Source: Duganella lactea
Lineage (GTDB): Bacteria; Pseudomonadota; Gammaproteobacteria; Burkholderiales; Burkholderiaceae_D
Direction of reading: 5' to 3'
DNA length: 64,000 nt
NCBI RefSeq assembly: GCF_009857505.1
Contig: NZ_WWCP01000034.1
Location: forward strand, 1-64,000
Of the stretch, positions 53,092-62,225 are shown one piece after another. Numbering within the stretch: position 1 is the stretch's first letter; each line of letters opens with the position of its first letter. The translations under genes and the position numbers were made by a program. The notes under the pieces are model-generated. The model saw only the letters and a list, made by a program, of their open reading frames with translations. It searched no databases and had not been told where the DNA came from.

Positions 53092-54466
53092 TGCTGAACC
53101 GCGCGCCGCCGCCGGGGTGGTTGGCGGCCTCGATGCCGCCGCCTTGCGCCTGCATGATCGTCTGCGACAGCGCCAGGCCAAGTCCAAAGCCATCGACTTC
53201 GCCGGCGCGACTGCCGGCGCCACGGAAGAAGCGGTCGAACACGAACGGCAGCTCGGCCGGATCGAGTCCGGGGCCCTGGTCGGTGACGCTGACCCGCATC
53301 TGCATGCCGGCTTGCTCCAGCTGGATCTCGATGCGGGAATCCGGCGGCGAAAATTTGATCGCGTTGTCCAGCAGGTTGCCCAGCACCAGTGACAGCGAGC
53401 GCTGATCGGCCAGCGTGTCGCGCCGCAGTTCATCGCGCAGCGCCAGCGTGATGCCGCGTTCCCGCGCCACCGGCTCCATGCGGCCAATGAGGTCTTCCGC
53501 CAGTTGCCGCAGCGGCGTCAGGTCGGCGGGGGCGCGTTCCAGGCCGGCGTCCAGCCTGGCCAGCATCAGCAGCTCTTCCACCAGGTGCGTCAGGCGTTCG
53601 ACTTCCTCCAGGCAGGAACGTAGCGCGGTGACGTAATCGCCACTGTCGCGCGGGCGCCGCAGTGTGATTTCAATCTCGGCCCGAAGGCGCGACAACGGCG
53701 AGCGCAGTTCATGCGAGGCGTCTGCGGTGAAGCGTTGCTGCGCCTGGAACGCGTGCTCGATGCGTTCCAACATGGCGTTCAAGGTATCGACCAGATGGCT
53801 GATCTCATCGTCGCCGCCCGGATGCGGCAAGCGCTGATGCAGATTGCTGTCGCCGATTTCGTGGGCCCGTCCAACGATGTTTTCAATCGCGACAAACAGT
53901 TTGCTGGACAGGCGCGCGCCGGCCCAGGCCATGGCCGCCGTCAACGCCACCGCCATGCCGGCGAACAGAATGGCCGCCGATTGCAGGATGCTGTTTACAT
54001 CGTCCAGCGAGCCGGCCACCTGGACCGCGTAGCGGCGGCCATGCGCCAGCGTCGGCACGGACACCATGCGCAGCGGTTCCTCGCGCAGGTCGGGCAGGGT
54101 GTCGAACACGGTGATGCCGGTCGCCAGCCGGGGCAACAGCGTGGCGTCGACCGGCAGCGTCTCCGTGCCAAGATTGGCGCTGCGCCCCAGGATCTGTCCT
54201 TTGCCGTCGACGATTTGCACCAGCCGGTCAATGCGCGTCAGCGCGGGCGGGGCGCTGCCGACAGGTGCTTCGTGAACGCGAACGGTCACGCCGTCGCTGT
54301 CCGCCAGCATTGCCACCTCGGCCTCGGCAAGCGCCAGCAGCGCGGCGTCGAGCTGGCGGTTGACCGATTGCGACAGCATCCACCATCCGGTGGCCGCCGT
54401 CACGCCCACCGCCAGCAGCACCGCCAGCAGATGCAGCAGCACCAGCCGCCGGCGCAGGCTAAGCAT
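53072..54466 (-). CDS. Sensor histidine kinase of an OmpR-type two-component system
   Basis: A 464-residue membrane kinase: TM1 (about 9-32), periplasmic sensor (about 33-165), TM2 (about 167-188), HAMP (about 189-243), HisKA with His252 in ASHELRSPLSRL, and HATPase with N box NLLDNAIKFSPP, G1 DQGPGLD and G2 GFGLGLAL. Domain plan and context resemble CusS/QseC-type sensors. It overlaps its response regulator by 8 nt and is divergent from a heavy-metal RND pump, which is its likely target. Metal sensing is inferred; the periplasmic domain has no obvious His/Met/Cys cluster. Confidence 0.92.
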   Translation of the reverse strand: MLSLRRRLVLLHLLAVLLAVGVTAATGWWMLSQSVNRQLDAALLALAEAEVAMLADSDGVTVRVHEAPVGSAPPALTRIDRLVQIVDGKGQILGRSANLGTETLPVDATLLPRLATGITVFDTLPDLREEPLRMVSVPTLAHGRRYAVQVAGSLDDVNSILQSAAILFAGMAVALTAAMAWAGARLSSKLFVAIENIVGRAHEIGDSNLHQRLPHPGGDDEISHLVDTLNAMLERIEHAFQAQQRFTADASHELRSPLSRLRAEIEITLRRPRDSGDYVTALRSCLEEVERLTHLVEELLMLARLDAGLERAPADLTPLRQLAEDLIGRMEPVARERGITLALRDELRRDTLADQRSLSLVLGNLLDNAIKFSPPDSRIEIQLEQAGMQMRVSVTDQGPGLDPAELPFVFDRFFRGAGSRAGEVDGFGLGLALSQTIMQAQGGGIEAANHPGGGARFSITFSAR

Positions 54467-55148
54467 CGCCGCCTTCCGGCTGCGCCAGCAGGAAGCCGCG
54501 CCCGCGCACCGTCGTGATCAGCGTCGGCAGGCCGGCGGGATCGACCTTGCGACGCAGGTTCTTGAGATGGACGTCCATCAGGTTGTCGATCGCGATCAGG
54601 TCGGCGTGCCAGACGTGTTCCGCCAGTTGCTGGCGGGTGACCACCGCGCCGGTGTGGCGCATCAACAGCTCCAGAATCGCGTATTCCTTCGGCGTCAGGT
54701 CGAGCCGTTCGCCGGCGCGGTTGACCGCGCGCGTGGCCGGATCGAGCGTCAGGTCGGCCACCTGCAGTATCCCGTGCTGGGCGCGCACCGCCCGGCGCAG
54801 CAGGGCGCGGATGCGTGCCAGCAGCTCGTCGAACGCAAAGGGTTTGGTCAGGTAGTCGTCGGCGCCGGTATTCAGGCCGACGATGCGGTCGGCGACGGCG
54901 TCGCGCGCCGTCAGCATCAGCACCGGCAACTGGTGCTGCGCCTGCCGCCATTCGGCACACAGGGCGACACCGTCCTTGGCCGGCAGCATCCAGTCGAGGA
55001 TGGCCATGTCGAAGCGCCACATGGCGTGGGCGTGGCTACTCGCTTCCGCCGCCGTATGGGCGACCGTCACCGCGAAGCCTTCTTCTTCCAGGCCACGCGC
55101 CAGCAGCCGGGCTGCCTTGTGATCGTCTTCTACCAACAGGATATGCAT
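54459..55148 (-). CDS. OmpR/PhoB-family response regulator
   Basis: A 229-residue regulator: receiver (1-118) with Glu/Asp pocket at 7-9, phosphoacceptor Asp52 (MAILDWMLPAKDG) and lysine in TKPFAFDEL, and a winged-helix trans_reg_C domain (about 128-222: LDLTPKEYAILELLMRHTGAVVTRQQL). ATG 55148 (MHILLVEDD) is the true start; the open frame runs further upstream through the promoter. It lies 172 nt from the divergent RND operon with a dyad at 55181-55200 between them. Confidence 0.94.
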   Translation of the reverse strand: MHILLVEDDHKAARLLARGLEEEGFAVTVAHTAAEASSHAHAMWRFDMAILDWMLPAKDGVALCAEWRQAQHQLPVLMLTARDAVADRIVGLNTGADDYLTKPFAFDELLARIRALLRRAVRAQHGILQVADLTLDPATRAVNRAGERLDLTPKEYAILELLMRHTGAVVTRQQLAEHVWHADLIAIDNLMDVHLKNLRRKVDPAGLPTLITTVRGRGFLLAQPEGGDA

Positions 55149-55180
55149 GCCCCGAGTATAGCAGCGCCGCGCGCCTCCTT

Positions 55181-55200
55181 TCCTGAAGAAGAATTCAGGA
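55181..55200. promoter_or_regulatory. Perfect 20-bp dyad between the two-component and RND operons
   Basis: TCCTGAA (55181-55187), spacer GAAGAA and TTCAGGA (55194-55200). It is 33 nt before the response-regulator start and 120 nt before the RND adaptor start. As the only strong dyad in this divergent region, it is the best candidate binding site for the adjacent regulator, giving autoregulation and pump control. Inference only. Confidence 0.45.
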
Positions 55201-55320
55201 TGCGACAACATCAAACTCAGTACCATGCGTGCAAGATCGGCGCCGCGTTAACGGCAGCCGCTTCGCTCCCCTATCCATTCATCTCATCCCGCCCGTGAGG
55301 GCGGTGGCCGGAGTATCGCC

Positions 55321-56466
55321 ATGAAAAACAAAACCTTGCCAAATTTTTACATACCGAGCCTGCTGGGCGTCGCCTGTTTTAGCCTGATCGGCTGGAGCAT
55401 CAGTGGCTTGCACGCCAAGGAAGCGCAGGCGCCGGAGGCGCCGGCCGCGCTGGTGCGCGAGGGCGACTTGCTGCGCATACCGGAGCAGTCGCCGTTGCGC
55501 CGCTCGTTGGCGGTGGTGGCGGTACCGCAACAAAGCGTGGCCGTGCCGTTCACGCTGCCGGCCGTGGTGGAAGCCGATCCCGCGCGTCTGGTGCGGGTGT
55601 TGCCGCCGCTGGCCGGGCGCATCGTCCGTCTCAACAAGCATCTGGGCGACGCGGTCAAGGCTGGCGAGGTGCTGTTCGTGATCGATGCGCCGGACTTCGC
55701 GCAGGCAGGCGCCGACGTGGCCAAGGCGCAGGCTGCGCTGACGCTGGCCCGCAGCAATCTGGAGCGCCAGCGTGAACTCGATAAATCGGAGATCGCCACG
55801 CGCCACGATCTGGAGCAGGCGCAGAGCGACTACGAGCAGGCAAGGAGCGAGGCCGCGCGCGCGAATGCGCGTCTGAACCAGGCCGGCGGCGCCTCGGCCA
55901 ATCCGAAGTCGGAAGGTGGCACGGTGGCGGTGCGGTCGCCGATCAGCGGCCGCGTGGTCGCGCTGGCCGCCGCCGAGGGCGGGTACTGGAACGACGCCAC
56001 CGCGCCGCTGATGACGGTGGCCGATTTGTCGCGGGTGTACGTCAGTGCCAACGCGCAGGAAAAAGATGTGGCCCAACTGTATGTCGGCCAGTCCGCCCAG
56101 GTCAAGCTGGATGCTTATGCCGATCCATTGCAGGGCAAGGTCGGCTACGTGGACGAGATGCTGGACCCCGACACCCGGACCGTCAAGGTGCGCCTGCCGT
56201 TCGATAACCGCGATGGTCGTCTGAAGCCGGGTATGTTCGCCGAGACAACGCTGCTGGCGCGCCCCCATCCGGGCCTGCTGATTCCGATGTCGGCGGTGAT
56301 TCAGAGCGGCTTTTCCAGCCGCGCCTTCGTGGAAGTGAAACCGTGGCAGTTCGCGCCGCGTGAACTGAAGCTGGGGACCCAGATCGGCGAACAGGTGGAA
56401 GTGCTGGCCGGCCTGAAGGCGGGCGAGCGCGTTGTGGTCAAGGATGGAGTGCTGCTGAATGATTGA
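55321..56466 (+). CDS. RND efflux periplasmic adaptor (CzcB/CusB-like)
   Basis: A 381-residue membrane-fusion protein: N-terminal hydrophobic segment (about 12-32), barrel-sandwich/lipoyl halves (VRVLPPLAGRIVRLNKHLGDAVKAGEVLFVID and VRSPISGRVVALAAAEGGYW), alpha-hairpin (about 125-185), beta-barrel and membrane-proximal domain. It links the inner-membrane pump to the outer-membrane channel. GGAG lies 8 nt before the ATG. Overlaps the pump gene by 8 nt. There is no Met-rich N-terminal copper site such as in E. coli CusB. Confidence 0.92.
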   Translation: MKNKTLPNFYIPSLLGVACFSLIGWSISGLHAKEAQAPEAPAALVREGDLLRIPEQSPLRRSLAVVAVPQQSVAVPFTLPAVVEADPARLVRVLPPLAGRIVRLNKHLGDAVKAGEVLFVIDAPDFAQAGADVAKAQAALTLARSNLERQRELDKSEIATRHDLEQAQSDYEQARSEAARANARLNQAGGASANPKSEGGTVAVRSPISGRVVALAAAEGGYWNDATAPLMTVADLSRVYVSANAQEKDVAQLYVGQSAQVKLDAYADPLQGKVGYVDEMLDPDTRTVKVRLPFDNRDGRLKPGMFAETTLLARPHPGLLIPMSAVIQSGFSSRAFVEVKPWQFAPRELKLGTQIGEQVEVLAGLKAGERVVVKDGVLLND

Positions 56467-59400
56467 ACGTCTGGTTACCCTTTGCTTCAACCGGCGCGGC
56501 ATCTTGTCGCTGGTGTTCCTGCTGGTGGCGCTGTATGGCGCCTACTGCTGGACGCAACTGCCGCTGGAAGCCTATCCCGATATCGCCGACACCACCTCGC
56601 AGGTGGTGACCCAGGTGAACGGTCTGGCCGCCGAAGAGGTGGAGCAGCAAATTACCATCCCGCTGGAGCGCGAAATCATGGGCACGCCCGGCATGCATGT
56701 GATGCGCTCGAAGTCCACCTTCGGTCTGTCGCTGATCACCGTGGTGTTCCAGGACGGCGCCGAGGACTACTGGTCGCGCCAGCGCCTGCAAGAGCGCATC
56801 TCCGGCGTCAGCCTGCCGTATGGCGCGCAGCCGTCGCTCGATCCGCTGACATCGCCCATCGGCGAGATTTACCGCTACACGCTGGAGTCGAAAACGCGCA
56901 GCCTGCGCGAGCTGTCGGAACTACAGCGCTGGAAAGTCATACCGCGCCTGAAGCAGGCGTCGGGCGTGGTCGATGTCGGCAACTTCGGCGGACTGACCAC
57001 CCAGTTCCTGCTGGAGTTTGATCCGGCCCGGCTGTCCAAATACAACCTGTCGCTGGCGCAGGTCACCCAGGCCATCGCCGCCAACAACGCCAATGCCGGC
57101 GGCAGCGTGCTGACGCGCGGCGAGCAGGGACTGGTGGTGCGCGGCGTCGGCCTGATTCACAGCCTGGACGACCTGGCCAACGTTGTCGTCGCGCAGAAGG
57201 ATGGTGTGCCGGTGCTGGTGCGGGATCTCGGCAGTGTGACGCTCGGCGACCAGGAGCGCCACGGCGTGTTGGGCAAGGACCATGTGTCGGACACCGTGTC
57301 CGGCATTGTGCTGCTGCTGAAAAACGAGAATCCGTCGCGCGTGATCGGCGGCGTGCACGATGCGGTGCAGGATCTGAACGACCATCTGCTGCCCAAGGAT
57401 GTGAAGGTGGTGCCCTATATGGACCGCAGCACGCTGGTTGACGCCACCGTGCATACGGTCGGCAAAACGCTGGTGGAGGGCGTGGTGCTGGTCACGCTGG
57501 TGATGGTGCTGTTCCTCGGCAGCCCACGCGCGGCGCTGATCGCGGCGGCGGCGATTCCTGTCTCGCTGATGATCGCCTTCATCCTGATGCATCACTTCAA
57601 GATCCCCGCCAATTTGCTGTCGCTGGGGGCGATCGACTTCGGCATCATCGTCGACGGCGCCATTTTTGTGCTGGAAGCGATTTTGCGCAAGCGCGAGGAG
57701 CAGCCGGAGGGCCTGATGTCTGGCCAGGCCGCCCTGGGCGCCACGTTGCAGGTGATGCGGCCGACCTTCTTCGGCATGCTGGTAATCATGATCGCCTACC
57801 TGCCGCTGTTCGCCTTCCAGCGTATCGAGTACAAGCTGTTTTCGCCGATGGCGTTCGCGGTCGGCTTTGCTCTGCTGGGCGCTTTGTTGATGACCATGAC
57901 GCTGATTCCGGGCCTGGCTTTCTGGGCCTTCCGCAAGCCGCGCAAGATCTTCCATAATCCTGTGCTGGAATGGCTGATGCCGCGCTACGAGGCATTGCTG
58001 CAACGTCTGGTCGGCAAGTCAAAGCTGGTGTTGGCGGTGGCTGGTGTTACGCTGGCGGCGGTGGTGCTGGTGGGCGGGGCGATCGGTCGCGACTTCCTGC
58101 CGTCGCTGGATGAGGGCTCGATCTGGCTACAGGTGACGCTGCCGCCGGGGATCTCGCTGACCAAGGCGACCCAGATGGCCGACGCGCTGCGCGAAACCAC
58201 GCTGCGCGAGCCGCAGGTGGCGCACGTGGTCACACAACTGGGCCGCAACGACGAGGGCACCGATCCGTTCACGCCGTCGCACATCGAATGCGCGGTGACG
58301 CTGCATCCGTACAGCGAATGGCCGTCCGGAATGACCAAGCAAGACCTGATCGACAAGCTGTCCGCCCGCTACCGCGAACTGCCACGCACCGACGTCGGCT
58401 TCTCGCAACCGATGATCGACGGTGTGCTCGACAAGCTGGCCGGCGCCCACTCCGATCTGGTGGTCAAGGTGTACGGCGAGGACTTCCACGAGACCCGCAA
58501 GCTGGCCAGCGCGGTTGAACATCTGCTGCGCACCGTGCCGGGCGCACAAGACGTGATCATCGACCAGGAGCCGCCGCTGCCACAGGTCCGTATCGATGTC
58601 GATCGCGCCGCCGCCGCGCGGCTGGGCATCAATGTGGCCGACGTGATGGCGCTGATCCAGACCGGCATCGGTGGCAGCCCGGTGACGCAGGTGTTTGTCG
58701 ACGACCGCAGCTACGACGTGGCGGCGCGCTTCACCGGCAACACCCGCAACAACCCGCAGGCGATCGGCGATCTGGTGCTGAATGCGGCCAACGGCGCCCA
58801 CGTGGCGCTGGCGCAGGTGGCGCATATCCGGCTGGCGGAGGGCGAAACCACCATCACCCGTGAAATGAGCCGCCGCCACCTGACCGTGCGCACCAATCTG
58901 CGTGGACGCGACCTGTCGTCGTTCCTGGCCGACGCGCAGTCGCGCATCGAGCGCGAGGTGAAGTATGATCACGCGCACTATCAGATCACCTGGGGCGGAC
59001 AGTTTGAAAACCAACAGCGTGCGCAGGCACGGCTGGCGGTGATCGTGCCGGCGGTGCTGGCGCTGATGTTCGTGATGCTGTTCTCGGAGTTCGGCAATCT
59101 GCGCCAGCCTGGCCTGATTCTGATGGCGGTGCCGCTGTCCCTGCTGGGTGGCCTGGTGGCCTTGCAACTGCGCGGCATGACGCTGAATGTTTCGTCGGCG
59201 GTCGGCTTCATCGCCTTGTTCGGCGTGGCGGTGCTGAACGCGGTGGTGATGCTGGCGAACCTGAATCGCTGGCGCAAGCTGCTGCCGGACGACTTGCGTA
59301 CCGCCGTCATCAACGGCGCGCGTGAACGGGTGCGGCCGGTGCTGACCACCGCCACGGTGGCGGCGCTCGGCCTGGTGCCGGCGGCGCTCGCGCATGGCCT

Positions 59401-59584
59401 GGGCAGCGACGTTCAGCGTCCGCTGGCGACGGTGGTAGTGGGCGGGCTGGTGACGGCCACCGTGCTGACGCTGGTGCTGTTGCCGGCACTGTATTACCTG
59501 ATTGAAGAGCGGGCTGCCCGCCGCGCCGCCGCCGACGGCCATGGCCACGACTCGCAGCAAGCAATGGAAGGAGAACAACCATGA
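56459..59584 (+). CDS. Heavy-metal efflux RND transporter (CzcA/CusA family)
   Basis: A 1041-residue inner-membrane proton/metal antiporter of the HME-RND group with 12 helices and two large periplasmic loops. The proton-relay signature in TM4 is complete: Asp393, Asp399 and Glu406 in AIDFGIIVDGAIFVLE, matching CzcA Asp402/Asp408/Glu415. Another family mark is FGVAVLNAVVML near TM10. Substrate is one or more of Zn, Co, Cd, Ni, Cu or Ag; I cannot tell which. A His/Asp-containing tail (GHGHDSQQ) ends the protein. Overlaps both neighbours (8 nt and 4 nt). Confidence 0.93.
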   Translation: MIERLVTLCFNRRGILSLVFLLVALYGAYCWTQLPLEAYPDIADTTSQVVTQVNGLAAEEVEQQITIPLEREIMGTPGMHVMRSKSTFGLSLITVVFQDGAEDYWSRQRLQERISGVSLPYGAQPSLDPLTSPIGEIYRYTLESKTRSLRELSELQRWKVIPRLKQASGVVDVGNFGGLTTQFLLEFDPARLSKYNLSLAQVTQAIAANNANAGGSVLTRGEQGLVVRGVGLIHSLDDLANVVVAQKDGVPVLVRDLGSVTLGDQERHGVLGKDHVSDTVSGIVLLLKNENPSRVIGGVHDAVQDLNDHLLPKDVKVVPYMDRSTLVDATVHTVGKTLVEGVVLVTLVMVLFLGSPRAALIAAAAIPVSLMIAFILMHHFKIPANLLSLGAIDFGIIVDGAIFVLEAILRKREEQPEGLMSGQAALGATLQVMRPTFFGMLVIMIAYLPLFAFQRIEYKLFSPMAFAVGFALLGALLMTMTLIPGLAFWAFRKPRKIFHNPVLEWLMPRYEALLQRLVGKSKLVLAVAGVTLAAVVLVGGAIGRDFLPSLDEGSIWLQVTLPPGISLTKATQMADALRETTLREPQVAHVVTQLGRNDEGTDPFTPSHIECAVTLHPYSEWPSGMTKQDLIDKLSARYRELPRTDVGFSQPMIDGVLDKLAGAHSDLVVKVYGEDFHETRKLASAVEHLLRTVPGAQDVIIDQEPPLPQVRIDVDRAAAARLGINVADVMALIQTGIGGSPVTQVFVDDRSYDVAARFTGNTRNNPQAIGDLVLNAANGAHVALAQVAHIRLAEGETTITREMSRRHLTVRTNLRGRDLSSFLADAQSRIEREVKYDHAHYQITWGGQFENQQRAQARLAVIVPAVLALMFVMLFSEFGNLRQPGLILMAVPLSLLGGLVALQLRGMTLNVSSAVGFIALFGVAVLNAVVMLANLNRWRKLLPDDLRTAVINGARERVRPVLTTATVAALGLVPAALAHGLGSDVQRPLATVVVGGLVTATVLTLVLLPALYYLIEERAARRAAADGHGHDSQQAMEGEQP

Positions 59585-61026
59585 TGAAACTGAGCCTGAT
59601 GCCGTGCGCGCTGCTGTCGGCCTTCGTGCTGGCCGGCTGCGCCGTCGGTCCGGACTTCGTGCGGCCGGCCGCGCCGACCGCGCAGCGCTACACCGCCGAA
59701 CCGTTGCGCGAATTGCCGGCGGACGGCGCGACCGGACAGCGTTTTGTCGCCGGACAGGACGTGCTGCCACGCTGGTGGACGCTGTTCGGCTCCGATGAAT
59801 TGAACGCGCTGGTGGATGCGGCGCTGGCCGCCAATCCCGATTTGCAGGCGGCCGATGCCGGCCTGCGCGCGGCGCGCGAGACAGCCGCCGCCCAGCGTGG
59901 CGCGCTGGCGCCCACGGTCGACCTGCAACTGACGCCAACCCGCCAGCAGGTGGCGCGTACCTTGTCCAGCCCCACCGCGTCCGGCGTCAATCTGTACACG
60001 CTGCACACGGCGCAGTTGAACATCGCGTATGCGCCGGATGTCTTCGGCGGCACGCGCCGCGCGTTGGAGGCGGGCGCCGCGCAAGTTGACGCCGTGCGTT
60101 GCGAGGCCGACGCCGCGCGTCTGACGCTGGTGTCGAATCTGGTGCTGGCGGCGATCACCGACGCCTCCCTGCGCGCGCAGCTGGAAGCGATGACCGCACT
60201 GGCCGACAGCGCCCGCAAGCAGCTGGACGCGGTGCGCAAGCAGCAGCATGCCGGATTGCTGGGCGCGGCCGATGTCGCCGCGCAGGAAGCGCTGCTGGCG
60301 CAGGCGCAAGCGGGCTTGCCGCCGCTGGAAAAACAGCTGCAACAGCAGCGCGATCTGCTGGCGGTTCTGGTCGGCCGGCTGCCGTCTGACAGCCCGGCGT
60401 CGCAATTGACGTTCGATAGTCTGCATCTGCCGGAGCAATTGCCGGTCAGCCTGCCGGCGCGCCTGGTGGCGCAGCGCCCGGACATTCGCGCGGCGGAAGC
60501 GCAGTTGCATGCAGCCAGCGCGCAAGTCGGCGTGGCGCAGGCGGCGCGTCTGCCGGGTGTTTCGCTGACGGCGTCGCTGGGTAGTGCGGCGCTGACCACC
60601 GGCACGCTGTTCAAGGCCGGCACGGGTTTGTGGAGTATCGGCGCGGACCTGGTGCAGCCGCTGTTCCACGGCGGCGCCTTGATGCATGAGCAGCGCGCGG
60701 CGGAGGCGCAATACGATCAGGCGGCGGCGCAATATCGCAGCGTGGTGCTGACGGCGTTCCAGAACGTGGCCGACACGCTGTATGCGATCGAGGCGGACGC
60801 GCGCGGCCTGCGCGCTGCCGCCGCGGCGGAGCAGGCGGCGGGCCGCAGTCTGACAATCGCTCGACGTCAATGGCAGCTTGGCGGCGGCGCCTACACGGCG
60901 GTGCTGCAGGCGGAGCAGGCCTACCAGCAGGCGGCGATGGCGCTGATCCAGGCGCGCGCCGCGCGTTATGCCGACACGGTGGCGCTGTTCCAGGCGCTGG
61001 GCGGCGGTTGGCAGAATCAGGCCTGA
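59581..61026 (+). CDS. Outer-membrane efflux lipoprotein (NodT/OprM type)
   Basis: A 481-residue TolC-like channel: signal with lipobox VLAGC (Cys20), family start CAVGPDFVRPA, then two outer-membrane efflux repeats with long helices (about 60-250 and 270-475), including LPARLVAQRPDIRAAEAQLHAASAQVGVAQAARLPGVSL. Completes the tripartite pump. Start overlaps the pump stop by 4 nt. Its 3' end overlaps the convergent MFS gene by 10 nt. Confidence 0.92.
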   Translation: MMKLSLMPCALLSAFVLAGCAVGPDFVRPAAPTAQRYTAEPLRELPADGATGQRFVAGQDVLPRWWTLFGSDELNALVDAALAANPDLQAADAGLRAARETAAAQRGALAPTVDLQLTPTRQQVARTLSSPTASGVNLYTLHTAQLNIAYAPDVFGGTRRALEAGAAQVDAVRCEADAARLTLVSNLVLAAITDASLRAQLEAMTALADSARKQLDAVRKQQHAGLLGAADVAAQEALLAQAQAGLPPLEKQLQQQRDLLAVLVGRLPSDSPASQLTFDSLHLPEQLPVSLPARLVAQRPDIRAAEAQLHAASAQVGVAQAARLPGVSLTASLGSAALTTGTLFKAGTGLWSIGADLVQPLFHGGALMHEQRAAEAQYDQAAAQYRSVVLTAFQNVADTLYAIEADARGLRAAAAAEQAAGRSLTIARRQWQLGGGAYTAVLQAEQAYQQAAMALIQARAARYADTVALFQALGGGWQNQA

Positions 61027-62225
61027 GCGCTGGCATTCCCCTCCGGCGGCAGGCGGCGCAGCGCCGGTGCCAGCGCCGCCAGTGCCGCCAGCGCGACCGC
61101 GCCGTGCGCCAGATACGCCACCGGATAGCCGTAGTGCAGCACCAGATAGCCGGCCACCAGATTGCTGGTGGCCGCGCCGATGCCTTGCACCGTCATCACC
61201 GCCGCCAGCGCCAGGTTGAAATGGCCGCTGCCGCGCGTCAGCCGCTCGACCAGGAACGGCGTCAGAATCCCCAGCAGACCGACGCCCACGCCATCGAGCA
61301 GCTGCACCGGGTAAATCATCCAGAAATCGGCGAACCGCCAGGCCAGCAGCCCGCGTATCGGCAGGCTGAGCAAGGCTAGCGCGGCGGCCACCTTCACCCA
61401 GCGCGGCCGCAACAACCACGGCGCGGCCAGCGCCGCCGCCAGCGCCGCCAATTGCGACATCATGGTGATCAGCGCGGTGGTTTCAAACGGCCGCTGCATC
61501 TGCACGGCGAACTGCTGGGCGATCAGACGCGCCAGCGGCGCATTACCGAAGTGGAACAACGCCAGTGCCAGACTGAGCCATAGCAGCGGCCGGTTGCGGG
61601 CCAGCGCCGGCAGCGAGCCCGGCCCGGTGGCGGCGCCGGCTGCCATGCCGCGCGCGGCCGCGTGGTCGATGCGGTTGGCCGCGATCGCCAGCGTGGCGCC
61701 GATCGCGGCGGCCGTGGTGGCGATCATTAAGCCGGCCACGCCCGGCAGGCCGAGCCAGGCGCTGGCGGCCCAGGTGGCCGCCATCAGCAGCAGATTGCCG
61801 GCGTGGTTCCACGATTCGTTGTGCCCCAGTTGACGGCCGAAACGCTGCGGCCCGACCAGGCCCAGCGTGATGCCGGCGACGGCCGGTCCGATCAGCACCC
61901 CGGCCACCGCCGCCAGCGCCTGCGTGGAAAACACCACCCAGTGGCTGGGCGACACCAGACAGAACAAACTCATCAGCGTGATCAGTGTCACCGGCGCCGC
62001 CACCAGCAACCGCTTGTGGCGGCTGCGGTCGGCCAGTGCCCCGGCCGGTACGCCGGCCACCAGACCCAGTACGCCGCCGATCGTCGCCAGCAGGCCGAGG
62101 TCCATCGGCGACCAGCCTTTGGTGCTGAGATAGGCGTCGAGGAAGGGACCGAGCCCGTCGCGGGCGTCGGCCAGGAAAAAATTCAGCAAGCCGAGCGCCA
62201 GCAGGCTGGACGACGACGGCCTCAT
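61017..62225 (-). CDS. MFS transporter, coupled to an ArsB-like gene
   Basis: A 402-residue MFS permease with 12 hydrophobic helices. The loop 2-3 motif reads GALADRSRHKRLL, close to the MFS motif A. Typical first helix SSSLLALGLLNFFLADARDGLGPFL. ATG 62225 overlaps the ArsB-like stop by 4 nt, so the two are coupled; the longer frame to 62651 reads through that gene. Substrate unknown. It is not ArsJ: the expected glyceraldehyde-3-phosphate dehydrogenase partner is absent. Confidence 0.87.
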   Translation of the reverse strand: MRPSSSSLLALGLLNFFLADARDGLGPFLDAYLSTKGWSPMDLGLLATIGGVLGLVAGVPAGALADRSRHKRLLVAAPVTLITLMSLFCLVSPSHWVVFSTQALAAVAGVLIGPAVAGITLGLVGPQRFGRQLGHNESWNHAGNLLLMAATWAASAWLGLPGVAGLMIATTAAAIGATLAIAANRIDHAAARGMAAGAATGPGSLPALARNRPLLWLSLALALFHFGNAPLARLIAQQFAVQMQRPFETTALITMMSQLAALAAALAAPWLLRPRWVKVAAALALLSLPIRGLLAWRFADFWMIYPVQLLDGVGVGLLGILTPFLVERLTRGSGHFNLALAAVMTVQGIGAATSNLVAGYLVLHYGYPVAYLAHGAVALAALAALAPALRRLPPEGNASAQA

